A stretch of 64,000 bases of DNA from Butyricicoccus sp. Marseille-Q5471 (lineage in GTDB: Bacteria; Bacillota; Clostridia; Oscillospirales; Butyricicoccaceae): positions 388,746-452,745 of the forward strand of contig NZ_CATNVC010000001.1 of the NCBI RefSeq assembly GCF_951230135.1, given 5' to 3'. The translations under genes were made by a program, and so were the position numbers. Below, piece by piece: positions 50,774 through 59,565 of the stretch; position 1 is the first letter of the stretch, and each line of letters opens with the position of its first letter. A model generated the notes under the pieces. It made no database searches and was not told the origin of the DNA. It saw nothing but the letters and a program-made list of their open reading frames with translations.

Positions 50774-51793
50774 ATGAAAGTTGTCACCTTCGGAGAACTG
50801 ATGCTTCGGCTCGCTCCCAACGGCTATTACCGCTTTTTCCAGGACGACCAGCTGCAGGCCACCTTTGGCGGCGGCGAGGCAAACGTTGCCGTTTCGCTCG
50901 CAAATTACGGGATGGACGCTTCCTTTGTCACCAAACTTCCTGCGCACGCCATCGGACAGGCGGCGGTCAACTCGCTGCGCAAGTACGGCGTTGACACCTC
51001 CGATATTGTCCGCGGCGGCGACCGCGTCGGCATCTACTTCCTGGAAAAGGGCGCTTCGCAGCGCGGCTCGGTCTGCATCTATGACCGTGCGCACTCGGCC
51101 ATTCAGGAGGCGCAGCCCTCTGATTTTGACTGGGATGCGATTTTCGACGGCGCAGACTGGTTCCATTTCACCGGCATCACGCCGGCACTCGGTGAAAACA
51201 TGGTGGAAACCTGCAAGCAGGCCTGCATCGCGGCGAAAAAGCACGGTGTGAAAATCTCCTGCGACCTCAATTACCGCGGTAAGCTCTGGACCCGCGAGCA
51301 GGCTCGTGCCGCAATGACCGAGCTGTGCCAGTATGTTGACGTTTGCATTTCCAATGAAGAGGACGCCAAGGATGTGTTCGGCATTGAAGCGGAAAACACC
51401 GACATTTACGGCGGCAAGCTTGACCACAACGCTTACAAATCCGTTGCAAAGCAGCTGTCAGAGCAGTTTGGCTTTGAAAAAGTCGCCATTACCCTGCGCA
51501 CCTCGCTCTCAGCCACTGACAACGACTGGGCAGCTATGCTGTACGACGGCGAAAACTACTGTTTCTCCAAGGAATATCATCTGCACATCGTCGACCGCGT
51601 CGGCGGCGGCGATTCCTTCGGCGGCGGCCTGATTTACGCGCTGCTGTCCGGCAAGGACACACAGTCCGCTGTGGAGTTTGCTGTTGCAGCCTCCGCGCTC
51701 AAGCACTCGATTGAGGGTGACTATAACCTCGTTTCCGTATCCGAGGTGGAAAAACTCGCCGGCGGCGACGGCTCGGGCCGTGTGCAGCGCTAA
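50774..51793 (+). CDS. kdgK: 2-keto-3-deoxygluconate kinase
   Basis: A 339-residue PfkB-family kinase phosphorylating KDG to KDPG. It has VVTFGELMLRLAPNGYYRF, GGGEANVAVSLANYGM (PfkB signature 1) and the C-terminal VDRVGGGDSFGGGLIYAL with the catalytic Asp (about 282). Length agrees with the KdgK group. AGGAGG lies upstream. Third gene of the kdgA operon. Confidence 0.95.
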   Translation: MKVVTFGELMLRLAPNGYYRFFQDDQLQATFGGGEANVAVSLANYGMDASFVTKLPAHAIGQAAVNSLRKYGVDTSDIVRGGDRVGIYFLEKGASQRGSVCIYDRAHSAIQEAQPSDFDWDAIFDGADWFHFTGITPALGENMVETCKQACIAAKKHGVKISCDLNYRGKLWTREQARAAMTELCQYVDVCISNEEDAKDVFGIEAENTDIYGGKLDHNAYKSVAKQLSEQFGFEKVAITLRTSLSATDNDWAAMLYDGENYCFSKEYHLHIVDRVGGGDSFGGGLIYALLSGKDTQSAVEFAVAASALKHSIEGDYNLVSVSEVEKLAGGDGSGRVQR

Positions 51794-51876
51794 TTTCCCT
51801 TTTTACACGCCATGCTTAACGGTTCGCCTAAGCCGTTGTGTATGAATAGAATACCTTCCTTTTTCTCTCAAAAAGA

Positions 51877-51903
51877 AACGCCTGCGAAAGCAGGCGTTTT
51901 TTT
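51877..51903 (+). terminator. Terminator of the kdg operon
   Basis: AAACGCCTGC-GAAA-GCAGGCGTTT followed by T6, 84 bases after kdgK. Confidence 0.92.
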
Positions 51904-52078
51904 GTTTTCTGAGCAAAATCGACACATTTTTCCCTTGCGTGTCAATGCAAAACCCGATATAATAATACATATCCTACTAAGTTCCAAGGATTATGCACCT
52001 TTTTTGTACAATAACCAAAACTACTCTTTAATAGGAGCGAACAGCACATGCTCAACGGCAGTGCACGGTTTTCTGCCA

Positions 52079-52279
52079 CTATGCTTTGCGAAAATCATCT
52101 ACCGCCTCATAGAAATGAATGGGCGATAACTGAAATCGATTGAACTCCTCCACCAGCATACTAATTTCCCGGAAATCGCTTGACAACCGGTGCACGACAT
52201 TGCCATCAGAGGATTCAATGCCGTACAGGCTCGGAAGCTCACCCTCGTCACATATGATATGATACGATTTTTGTGTCAT
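52079..52279 (-). CDS. DUF6514 family small protein
   Basis: A 66-residue soluble protein, ATG 52279 with AGGGAG upstream. The pattern YHIICDEGELPSLYGIES, ISMLVEEFNRFQLSPIHFYEAVDDF matches the small DUF6514 family of Clostridia, of unknown function. It is divergent from the XRE-S24 regulator gene, with a palindrome in between. Confidence 0.8.
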   Translation of the reverse strand: MTQKSYHIICDEGELPSLYGIESSDGNVVHRLSSDFREISMLVEEFNRFQLSPIHFYEAVDDFRKA

Positions 52280-52334
52280 TTACTTATCTCCCTTATCGTT
52301 TTTTCCCTTTACAATGCTTATTTTTGTGATAAAA

Positions 52335-52344
52335 GTGACGTCAC
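52335..52344. promoter_or_regulatory. Perfect palindrome GTGACGTCAC
   Basis: A 10-base perfect palindrome in the 166-base intergenic region between the DUF6514 gene and the XRE-S24 gene. It is a candidate operator for the latter. Confidence 0.35.
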
Positions 52345-52445
52345 CGGGTATTTCTTATTTTAGTTTTTTGTTACTGTATTGTCAATGTGCTTATGGGTTT
52401 TTCAATGTATTTTAAAGTAAGTTTTCCATTTATGGAAAGGATGGG

Positions 52446-53216
52446 ATGAAAATATCAATTGCAGACAAGCTGTCCTATCTTCGGCAGCGCGATCACCTCA
52501 CCGCAGAACAGATTGCAAACCGCGCTAAAGTTCCGCTCAGCACCTTGAACAAGCTGCTGACAGGTGTGACCAAAAACCCCTCGGTTTATACCATGGCGCA
52601 GCTTGCCAAACTGTTTGATGTACCGATTCTGTATTTTTTGGAAGAGGATACACCGGTTGATTGCGATATTAGGCTATACTCTGCCAGCAAAGCCATATGC
52701 TGTGCAAGCGAATGCGAGTTTCAAATGATCCAGCGGTTTCGTGCACTTCCGCCCAATGAGCAGAACACAATTGTCGCAATTCTGAACGAATTGTACTCAA
52801 AACTGCCCTATCATCCGTCAAAGGGCAATGAGCGGCTGCTGCTCTGCTACTCGGCAGCCGTCGCCGGGCAGTACGGCAGGGATGCTGATGAAATTGACTA
52901 TTTTCATATCCGCGCCACGCTTCCGCCCAGTTTAATAAAAGCCGATTACGCAGTGAAAGTGCTCGGCCGTTCACTTGAGCCGATTTATCCGCCCGGCACG
53001 CTGCTTGCCGTCTGCAAGCAGACAGCCAAGCATGATCAGCTTGGCATTTTTGTTTATAACAACGAGGGCATTGTCAGCCGCTATTATCAAAAAGGTGATC
53101 TCACGAAGTTGATCGCTCCCTCGCGTGATATTCCGAGCATTATTGTGGGTGAAAATGACTCGCTGCGCTGTGTCGGCACAGTGCTTGGTGCAATTCGCTC
53201 ATACCATCGTCTGTAA
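52446..53216 (+). CDS. XRE-S24-type transcriptional regulator
   Basis: A 256-residue repressor-like protein. The N-terminal Xre helix-turn-helix (about 5-65) contains LSYLRQRDHLTAEQIANRAKVPLSTLNKLL. The C-terminal S24/LexA-like domain (about 150-256) has a Ser in VLGRSLEPIYPPG. At the usual place of the catalytic Lys, GIVSRYYQKG has Ser, so self-cleavage is unlikely. Chromosomal regulators of this build are common in Clostridia and are not necessarily phage repressors. GGAAAGG precedes ATG 52446. Confidence 0.88.
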   Translation: MKISIADKLSYLRQRDHLTAEQIANRAKVPLSTLNKLLTGVTKNPSVYTMAQLAKLFDVPILYFLEEDTPVDCDIRLYSASKAICCASECEFQMIQRFRALPPNEQNTIVAILNELYSKLPYHPSKGNERLLLCYSAAVAGQYGRDADEIDYFHIRATLPPSLIKADYAVKVLGRSLEPIYPPGTLLAVCKQTAKHDQLGIFVYNNEGIVSRYYQKGDLTKLIAPSRDIPSIIVGENDSLRCVGTVLGAIRSYHRL

Positions 53217-53273
53217 AATGTATGCTGCCTTCTTTTGCTGCGCATGCTAAGCGCATCAATGGAGGTGTTTTTT

Positions 53274-53471
53274 ATGAGCAATCAAAACAGCGGTGATATC
53301 CCGCTCGGACTGGGCATGGCGCTTGCGCAGAATCAGGATGCCATGACGCATTTCGCCAGTCTGTCCGCTATGCAGCGGCAGGCAATCATCGAGGCTGCGC
53401 ATCACATTTCATCCAAGCAGCAGATGCAGTCTCTTGTCAGCGAGCTCGCCGCAGGCAGCACCATCGGTTGA
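53274..53471 (+). CDS. Small hypothetical protein (65 residues)
   Basis: GGAGGTG lies 7 bases before ATG 53274. The product is soluble and helical, with GLGMALAQNQDAMTHFASLS, QRQAIIEAAHHISSKQQMQ and VSELAAG. Short proteins of this pattern are frequent in Clostridia, usually without a name. A strong terminator follows at once. Confidence 0.75.
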   Translation: MSNQNSGDIPLGLGMALAQNQDAMTHFASLSAMQRQAIIEAAHHISSKQQMQSLVSELAAGSTIG

Positions 53472-53476
53472 CCGCA

Positions 53477-53513
53477 AAAGGGAGACACACCGCTCGGTGT
53501 GCCTCCCTTTTTT
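53477..53513 (+). terminator. Terminator of the small-protein gene
   Basis: AAGGGAG-A-CACACCG / CGGTGTG-C-CTCCCTT hairpin followed by T6. Confidence 0.9.
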
Positions 53514-53521
53514 ATCGCTTA

Positions 53522-54187
53522 TTATAGATGAAACCGCCGTACAAACTCCTGTTTGAAGGTCTGCCAATGAAATAGCAGCATCGCTGCAAGCAGCGCAACG
53601 GACAAACCGGCGCAAATTAACGAAGGCAGCACAACGCGCACCTTGTCAAATCCGACCAATACCGCGGGCACAATGCCCAGCACACCGACCAGTCCGAACT
53701 GCCCCGCATAGGCATGCACCGGCAGTTTCAGCGCAACCGCCAGCACGAGCATGCACAGCAGTGCCACAAGGCACACGCACGGCAGTACAAAATCAATCGA
53801 CCAACCGCGCCAGACCGTCCATTTGTCCCATATAATAGAAAGAATCGGGATGAGTACCGCCTGCCACGCGATGTTTTGCATAATATCTCGGCGGTTGACC
53901 ACGCCAACCACGGCGGCAAGCCAAACGCAGGCACAGCCGACCACGACAAACGCCGACCACCAGATACGTGTCGATACCGCCATGTTCACCAGAATGCTGA
54001 TCGCGCTGACGATGATTGCAATGAGGGCAATCAGGCGCAGCACAAAGCCGCCGCTGAAGCGCGGATGCTCAAGCGCGGGAAAGAGTTCGGTTTCCGGGGC
54101 GGGCTCGCCGGTCAGCTCTCCGCCGCACAGCGGGCACTGTGACTTATTTCCTGCAACCCTTACGTTGCAATAGGGGCATCGCTGCAT
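53522..54187 (-). CDS. Zinc-ribbon membrane protein (DUF6320-like)
   Basis: A 221-residue protein. The N-terminal zinc ribbon is CPYCNVRV...CPLCGG (Cys at about 4, 7, 18, 21), followed by about six membrane helices from residue 48. It begins inside the preceding acyltransferase gene (28-base overlap) with AAGGAGG before the ATG. It matches the DUF6320 layout of a zinc-ribbon plus helices. It works with the next two genes in a conserved three-gene set; its function is unknown. Confidence 0.85.
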   Translation of the reverse strand: MQRCPYCNVRVAGNKSQCPLCGGELTGEPAPETELFPALEHPRFSGGFVLRLIALIAIIVSAISILVNMAVSTRIWWSAFVVVGCACVWLAAVVGVVNRRDIMQNIAWQAVLIPILSIIWDKWTVWRGWSIDFVLPCVCLVALLCMLVLAVALKLPVHAYAGQFGLVGVLGIVPAVLVGFDKVRVVLPSLICAGLSVALLAAMLLFHWQTFKQEFVRRFHL

Positions 54188-55467
54188 GGCGCATCCTCCT
54201 TGTGGAATTCATTGCTTCGGATTTCAAGGTCAACGCCGGCGGCAGACAGGCGCGTGAAGAAATTGCGTTGGATATCAGGCGACTCAAACACCGAGGTAAA
54301 GCCGAAATGCAGGCTGCTGCCGAAGGTGCAGGTGCATAGCTGCGTTGCGCCGGTTGACATGAACACGCCAAAGCCGCGCACGAACGGGTGCAGCTTTTCC
54401 GGCAAGCGAAACTTGCCAACGTTGGACAGCGCCACTGTCTCGCCCAAATCGGACAGACTGCCGGAGATGCGCAGTACTAAATTTTTCAGTGCCAGCGGGA
54501 TGGGACGCAGCAGCGGATGGTGCTCAAGCGACGCCATTTTATTCATGCGTGCGGCCAATCGCTCGGGCGTCAGCTCACGCTTAAACGCGGCGGCCGTCTG
54601 CTCAATGATATCCTCCAGCGCACCGCTGCGCTGTCTGAAATCGTAAGACACGCGAATGGTGCTGAAAAAGTTGCGCGCCGAATCCGACGGAAAGAATCCG
54701 CGCAAATCCACCGGCACGGTCAGCACCACCAGACGTTTTTCATCCCGCACATACATTTCGTCATGAATCGCCAGAAACATGAGCGCCGCCATGTACACCG
54801 TCAGGGTTGTGTTGTACTGATGCGCAAGGTCGAGCAGCTGCCGCACATCCGCTACACCCTCCAGGATGGTCAGACCTCCATCCGGCCGCTTGGCGCCGCG
54901 CAGACGGTGTGCCCGACGTACGCCCCCCGCCTTGCCCTTGGAGTGTGCCTGATAGTATTTCTGGAAGCTGTCCTCCCGCTTGTGGGAAAGCGGCGGCTGC
55001 GGAGCGGCAATCGGCCCCGCTTCCGGATGCAGCAGCGTTAAATACGCGGCCATCAGCGCCGTAAAGAACGCAATTGCACCCGCACCGTCAGCCAGTACGT
55101 GAAACACATCAATATTGACCTTGCTCCGCCAGTAGGTAACCTCGAACAAAAGCGATTTGCTGCCGAAATACAGCGGCGTGCAGGGCGGCTGATGCTCGGG
55201 CGCGACGCGCGGGGACAGCGTGGTCTGCTCCAGATAGTACCAAAAGATACCACGGCGCATGACCATGCACATGTGAGGATAATATCGCAGCGTCTCGTCG
55301 AGCGCACGCTGCAGCAGGTCGGGTTCGACCGACTCCGTCAGCTCGCAGGACAGGCGAAACACACCGGAATCCGCACCATGTGAAGTCGGCGGAAAGATTT
55401 TTGCGGCATTGTCGAGCCGAGACCAGCTTAGGGTTCGCTTATTTCTTTCTCGTTTGTTTTTTTGCAT
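54160..55467 (-). CDS. Condensation-domain acyltransferase-like protein
   Basis: A 435-residue protein of the condensation/alcohol acetyltransferase superfamily. The active-site H-x-x-x-D is at FHVLADGAGA (His about 120). The downstream VPVDLRGFFPSDSARNFFS is the second conserved block of wax-synthase and AATase-like enzymes. No adenylation or carrier domain is present, so it is not an NRPS module. It lies between an esterase and a zinc-ribbon membrane protein, with overlaps on both sides. An acyl-transfer role on a lipid or alcohol is plausible but unproven. Confidence 0.85.
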   Translation of the reverse strand: MQKNKRERNKRTLSWSRLDNAAKIFPPTSHGADSGVFRLSCELTESVEPDLLQRALDETLRYYPHMCMVMRRGIFWYYLEQTTLSPRVAPEHQPPCTPLYFGSKSLLFEVTYWRSKVNIDVFHVLADGAGAIAFFTALMAAYLTLLHPEAGPIAAPQPPLSHKREDSFQKYYQAHSKGKAGGVRRAHRLRGAKRPDGGLTILEGVADVRQLLDLAHQYNTTLTVYMAALMFLAIHDEMYVRDEKRLVVLTVPVDLRGFFPSDSARNFFSTIRVSYDFRQRSGALEDIIEQTAAAFKRELTPERLAARMNKMASLEHHPLLRPIPLALKNLVLRISGSLSDLGETVALSNVGKFRLPEKLHPFVRGFGVFMSTGATQLCTCTFGSSLHFGFTSVFESPDIQRNFFTRLSAAGVDLEIRSNEFHKEDAPCSDAPIAT

Positions 55468-56399
55468 GTGGCAGCTTCTCCATTCAGGAAATGGTCTATC
55501 ATATCAAAGGTGTGCCGCACCAGCTTGAAGCGGGGCGACAACGAAAAATATCCGTGCAGCGCGTCCGGCATACGGAACAGCATAACTTCATTGCCCGCGT
55601 CCCGCAGGGCATAGGCATAGGCCTCGCCCTCGTCCCGCAGGGGATCGAATTCGGCGGTAATCACCAGCGTGCGCGGCTGGCACGTCAAATCATCCGCCAG
55701 CAGCGGCGCAAAATAGGGACTCTGCATGTTCTGCGGGTCGCCGCCCGCGTACAGCTCCATATAGTCGCGTACACGCTTGGAGGTCAGCAGATAATTATTC
55801 CCGTTTTCCCGCACCGACGCAAAGGGCGACGTATCCGAATGGTCATTATAGGTTGCAGGATAAATCAGAATCTGCTGCGCAATCTCAAATTCGCCCCGTT
55901 CACGCGCCATCAGTGACACTGCGGCCGAAAGGTTGCCGCCAGCCGAATCGCCAATCAGCGTAATCTGGTTTGACTGCACGCCGAACAGCTCCGGATGCTG
56001 ATAGACTGCGCGCGCAGCGGCATAGCAGTCCTCCACCCCGACCGGGAACACATACTCCGGCGCAAGAGCATATTCGACCGAAGCGACACGGCAGCCGGTT
56101 CGCCGCGCAAGCGTGCGGCACACACTGTCATAGGTGTCCACGCTTTCGAGCACCCATCCGCCGCCGTGGAAAAACAGCAGCAGACGATCGTCCGCCTGCT
56201 CCTTGGGACTGTAAATGCGCACGCGAATCTCATGACCATCGCGTTCGATTTTCTGATCCCACAGCTGATAAAGCGGCGAAAGCGGGGTCGTCAATCCGCT
56301 GAGCGCACGCTGTGCGCGATAGGTTTTCCCCACCTCCAGCGCATTTGCCGGATAGGACAGCGCACGCAGGGCGATACGCATCGCCGTGTTAATCGCCAT
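55428..56399 (-). CDS. Alpha/beta hydrolase, esterase (HSL-like)
   Basis: A 323-residue hydrolase of the hormone-sensitive-lipase group: HGGGWVLES (oxyanion hole, about 82), GDSAGGNLSAA with the nucleophile Ser (about 158), the acid in EFDPLRDEG (about 253) and His in ALHGYF (about 284). ATG 56399 is chosen because GGAGG lies 8 bases upstream. It overlaps the acyltransferase gene by 40 bases, so the three leftward genes form one translationally coupled unit. Confidence 0.92.
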   Translation of the reverse strand: MAINTAMRIALRALSYPANALEVGKTYRAQRALSGLTTPLSPLYQLWDQKIERDGHEIRVRIYSPKEQADDRLLLFFHGGGWVLESVDTYDSVCRTLARRTGCRVASVEYALAPEYVFPVGVEDCYAAARAVYQHPELFGVQSNQITLIGDSAGGNLSAAVSLMARERGEFEIAQQILIYPATYNDHSDTSPFASVRENGNNYLLTSKRVRDYMELYAGGDPQNMQSPYFAPLLADDLTCQPRTLVITAEFDPLRDEGEAYAYALRDAGNEVMLFRMPDALHGYFSLSPRFKLVRHTFDMIDHFLNGEAATCKKTNEKEISEP

Positions 56400-56588
56400 C
56401 GGCAAATCCTCCGTTTCTATCGGGATGTTTGTGATAGTATGCCACGAGGGCGGACACCATACAATGCATGACCGCTAGCGACATCTTCCGTACCCCATTT
56501 TCTTTTTCTTATTATAGCACGGCTTTGGCTTCTGCGCAAAACACTGGCGCATTTTACATAAATTTAAACTTTTCTTTCTGCCCCCCTC

Positions 56589-56617
56589 TTGACGGCGGAC
56601 ATATTTTTTCCCATAAT
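56589..56617 (+). promoter_or_regulatory. Promoter of the HAD phosphatase gene
   Basis: TTGACG (56589-56594), 17 bases, CATAAT (56612-56617); a second -10-like TATAAT is at 56635-56640. Confidence 0.55.
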
Positions 56618-56667
56618 GGTTACATGGAATCGTTTATAATATAAATAGTATGAGGAGATTTATCAAT

Positions 56668-57450
56668 ATGGTCAACCTGGAAGAATTAAGAGCCAAAAAA
56701 GGCTTTATCTGCGATATGGACGGTGTCATCTATCACGGCAACCGTCTGCTCCCGGGCGTAAAGGAATTTGTCGAGTGGCTGCAGAGCGAGGGCAAAAGTT
56801 TTCTATTTTTGACCAACTCGTCCGAGCGCTCGCCGCTTGAGCTGCAGCAGAAGCTTGCACGCATGGGACTTGAGGTCGGTGAAGAGCATTTCTATACCTC
56901 CGCACTGGCAACGGCAAAGTTTGTCGCAAACCAGCAGCCCGGCTGCTCGGCTTATGTCATCGGCGCACCCGGTTTGGTCGGCGCGCTGTATGAGGCAGGC
57001 GTTGTCATGAATGACGTCGACCCCGACTACGTCATCTGCGGCGAAACCTCCAACTACAACTATCAGACCATCCTCAAGGCGGTCAGCCTCGTGCAAAAGG
57101 GCGCACGCCTGATTGCGACCAACTCCGACCTGACCGGCCCTGCTGAGGACGGTATCATTCCAGCCTGCCGTGCGCTTGTCGCGCCGATTGAACTGGCGAC
57201 GGGTAAGACCGCTTACTATGTCGGCAAGCCGAACCCGCTGATGATGCGCACCGGCCTGCGCATGCTCGGCGTGCATTCGCACGAAGCCGTCATGGTCGGT
57301 GACCGCATGGATACCGACATCGTCGCGGGCATGGAGACCGGTCTGGACACCGTGCTCGTCTTGTCCGGCTGCACAACTCCGGCGGATATCGAAAACTACG
57401 CTTACCGTCCGCGTTACGTGCTCAACGGCGTCGGTGACATTCAGGGCTAA
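56668..57450 (+). CDS. HAD-IIA family sugar-phosphate phosphatase (NagD-like)
   Basis: A 260-residue phosphatase. The DxD motif is FICDMDGVIYHGN (about 13-25), motif II is FLTNSSERS, the Lys is in YVGKPNPLMM, and the metal-binding MVGDRMDTDIVAG is near 208. It has the large C2 cap typical of NagD/AraL. The ATG at 56668 follows GAGGAG; an ATG at 56650 is itself part of that site. The substrate is probably a sugar or glycolytic phosphate ester (house-cleaning). Confidence 0.93.
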   Translation: MVNLEELRAKKGFICDMDGVIYHGNRLLPGVKEFVEWLQSEGKSFLFLTNSSERSPLELQQKLARMGLEVGEEHFYTSALATAKFVANQQPGCSAYVIGAPGLVGALYEAGVVMNDVDPDYVICGETSNYNYQTILKAVSLVQKGARLIATNSDLTGPAEDGIIPACRALVAPIELATGKTAYYVGKPNPLMMRTGLRMLGVHSHEAVMVGDRMDTDIVAGMETGLDTVLVLSGCTTPADIENYAYRPRYVLNGVGDIQG

Positions 57451-57462
57451 AACCGAAAACGC

Positions 57463-57498
57463 AAAAATCTGCCGCACGATTGTGCGGCAGATTTTTTA
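57463..57498. terminator. Bidirectional terminator
   Basis: A 14-bp perfect stem AAAATCTGCCGCAC/GTGCGGCAGATTTT with T-runs on either side. Confidence 0.92.
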
Positions 57499-57514
57499 TT
57501 GGTTTATGTGACTT

Positions 57515-57958
57515 TCACCCCACGTCCTGACCGAGCACCTCGGCGCGCAGCGCCTCTGCGACCTCCCGTTTGCTGGGTTTACGTCGGTCAATTTGTGAAA
57601 TATACAGATACTTCCGAATGACAAACAGCAGGCCGACCGCCATCACCGCAATCAGATTTTCAAGCGGCGCGGTATGCTCCACAATCATCTGTCGCGCCAC
57701 TGCCAGCAGCATCACGTCGACCACGGAGTCAATCGTGTAGCTGGTAATCATCTTAATCAGCTCGATGCCGATGATAATTAAGCAGGCATCGCTGAGCCGT
57801 ACCTGCAGGTAATCGGGCGCATCAAAGAGCAGCTTAAAGTCGGTGTTCAGCAGCATGCCGACACCTGCAATGAGGCAGGCAAACAGGATGATAATTCCGA
57901 GTCCGATTTCGATTGCCGTTGCGGCACTGGATATTTTGTCGCGCAATACTGAATTCAT
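57515..57958 (-). CDS. PsiE-like small membrane protein
   Basis: A 147-residue protein with about four membrane helices (IEIGLGIIILFACLIAGVGM, ACLIIIGIELIKMITSY, VDVMLLAVARQMIVE, LIAVMAVGLLFVIRKYLYI), a pattern matching the phosphate-starvation-inducible PsiE family. The last 20 residues are cytoplasmic and charged. AAGGAG precedes ATG 57958. The PsiE function is not known; phosphate regulation is not shown here. Confidence 0.8.
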   Translation of the reverse strand: MNSVLRDKISSAATAIEIGLGIIILFACLIAGVGMLLNTDFKLLFDAPDYLQVRLSDACLIIIGIELIKMITSYTIDSVVDVMLLAVARQMIVEHTAPLENLIAVMAVGLLFVIRKYLYISQIDRRKPSKREVAEALRAEVLGQDVG

Positions 57959-58069
57959 TGGGCTCTCCTTTTCCTTTATCCCCTCAAACGCAAATCGCCC
58001 GCAGTCTGTCATCAGCTGCGGGCGATTCGAATGCGGGGAGAAAATGATGCGTTTTGTGTCAATCAGGAA

Positions 58070-59422
58070 TCAGCCGATGCCGCCGAACACGATACCGCAG
58101 ATGAATACGACCATCGTCAGAATACAGAAGCCGTATTTATAAAGCGGATAGTACCATCCGCCGATACGGTTTTTCCGTCCCATCGAGACCGCATCCTCAA
58201 CCGCCTTCTTGCCCCAGACCCATGCGAACATGATGCCGGCAAGACCTGCGCCGAGCGGGCAGATGTAAATCGAAACGAAGTCCATCCAGCCGGACACGAT
58301 GCCTTGGATGCAGAGCGCAACCACAACACCGATAATACCGATGATAGCAACCGCCTTGGCACGGCTGAAGTGCAGATTATCCTGCAATGTCGCAATAGGT
58401 GCTTCAAACAGGTTGACAAGCGAAGTCAGGCCCGCGAACAGAACCGCAACGAAGAACACGATCATAACAACATAGCCGCCGGGCATTGCTGCAAACAGGT
58501 TGGGCAGATAGATGAACATCAGGCCGGGGCCGCCGTCGAACGTCGTCGCGCCCGATGCCGCCATCGCCGGAACGATGGTAAGCGCCGCCAAAAAGGCCGC
58601 CAAGGTGTCAAACAAGGCAACCTTCCATGCCGAACTGACGATATCCTCGTTATCCGGCAGGTAAGAGCCGTAAATGACCGTGCCGTTGCCCGCAAGCGAC
58701 AGCGAGAAGAACGACTGTCCCAGCGCGTAGACCCACATCATGGGGTCCTTAAGCACCTTGGGGTCGATGGTGAACATGTACTTATAGCCTTCCGAAGCGC
58801 CCGGCTGCATGGCAACGTAGACCGCAAGACCGAGGAACAGCAGGAAGAACAGCGGGATCATAATCTTGTTGGCTTTTTCAATGCCGCCCGCAACGCCCAT
58901 CACCATGATGGCGAAGCAGACAATCAGCGCAATAATCAGCCACAGGTTGTTGCCAAAGGATGATGCCGTCGACTCAAACGCCGCAGCATAACCGGAGATG
59001 TCAGTCACATCCGTGCCGTGTGCAAAGGCAGAGCCGGTGAATGCGCCAAACACATACTTGAAAATCCAGCCGACGACAACCGAGTAGCCGATTGCAAGCA
59101 TCAGCGCGCCCACCATCGGGATACCGCCGATGATTGCACCGATTTTGCTCTTACCGCGTGAGCCGGCAGCCTTTTCAAACGCACCGATTGGGCCGCTGCG
59201 CGCGGCACGACCGAAGCTCATTTCACCAATGACGCCGGAGAAGCCGATTAGAATATCAAAAATCAGATATGCAACCAGAAACGCGCCGCCATACTTGGCC
59301 ACGCGGCTTGGGAATAGCCAGATATTTCCCATGCCGACCGCCGAGCCGATACAGGCGAGAATAAACCCCCATTTGGATTTCCAAGAATCGCGTTCTACGG
59401 TTGCTTCCTTAGAATTCGTCAT
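58070..59422 (-). CDS. NSS-family sodium-dependent amino acid transporter
   Basis: A 450-residue neurotransmitter:sodium symporter homologue with about 11-12 helices. Helix 1 has the unwound substrate/sodium site ACIGSAVGMGNIWLFPSRVAK split at GMGN, followed by GGAFLVAYLI. AAAAGGGG precedes ATG 59422. It directly follows tryptophanase, so tryptophan is the likely cargo, like TnaT of Symbiobacterium; this is inference from context and family. Confidence 0.9.
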   Translation of the reverse strand: MTNSKEATVERDSWKSKWGFILACIGSAVGMGNIWLFPSRVAKYGGAFLVAYLIFDILIGFSGVIGEMSFGRAARSGPIGAFEKAAGSRGKSKIGAIIGGIPMVGALMLAIGYSVVVGWIFKYVFGAFTGSAFAHGTDVTDISGYAAAFESTASSFGNNLWLIIALIVCFAIMVMGVAGGIEKANKIMIPLFFLLFLGLAVYVAMQPGASEGYKYMFTIDPKVLKDPMMWVYALGQSFFSLSLAGNGTVIYGSYLPDNEDIVSSAWKVALFDTLAAFLAALTIVPAMAASGATTFDGGPGLMFIYLPNLFAAMPGGYVVMIVFFVAVLFAGLTSLVNLFEAPIATLQDNLHFSRAKAVAIIGIIGVVVALCIQGIVSGWMDFVSIYICPLGAGLAGIMFAWVWGKKAVEDAVSMGRKNRIGGWYYPLYKYGFCILTMVVFICGIVFGGIG

Positions 59423-59453
59423 AATTACACCCCTTTTATCTCTTATCTGCCTT

Positions 59454-59498
59454 GAAAAAGAAGTGCCCGCGGAACTTTTCACTTTTCCGCGGGCACTT
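59454..59498 (-). terminator. Terminator of the tryptophanase gene
   Basis: Minus strand AAGTGCCCGCGGAA/TTCCGCGGGCACTT hairpin followed by CTTTTTC, between tnaA and the transporter gene. It likely limits read-through and is placed for attenuation. Confidence 0.85.
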
Positions 59499-59565
59499 GT
59501 CTTACCTATCTTTCCTGCGCTCTTTCTACGCGGCGCGGGTTACGCAAGATTGTCTTTCTCTGCAC

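Noticed and set aside
52048-52143. 31-codon plus-strand reading frame with AGGAG upstream
   Set aside because: It overlaps the 3' end of the DUF6514 gene on the other strand and has no recognisable features; chance is likelier.
54160-55467. Non-ribosomal peptide synthetase module
   Set aside because: Only a condensation-like domain is present; no adenylation, carrier or thioesterase domains are near.
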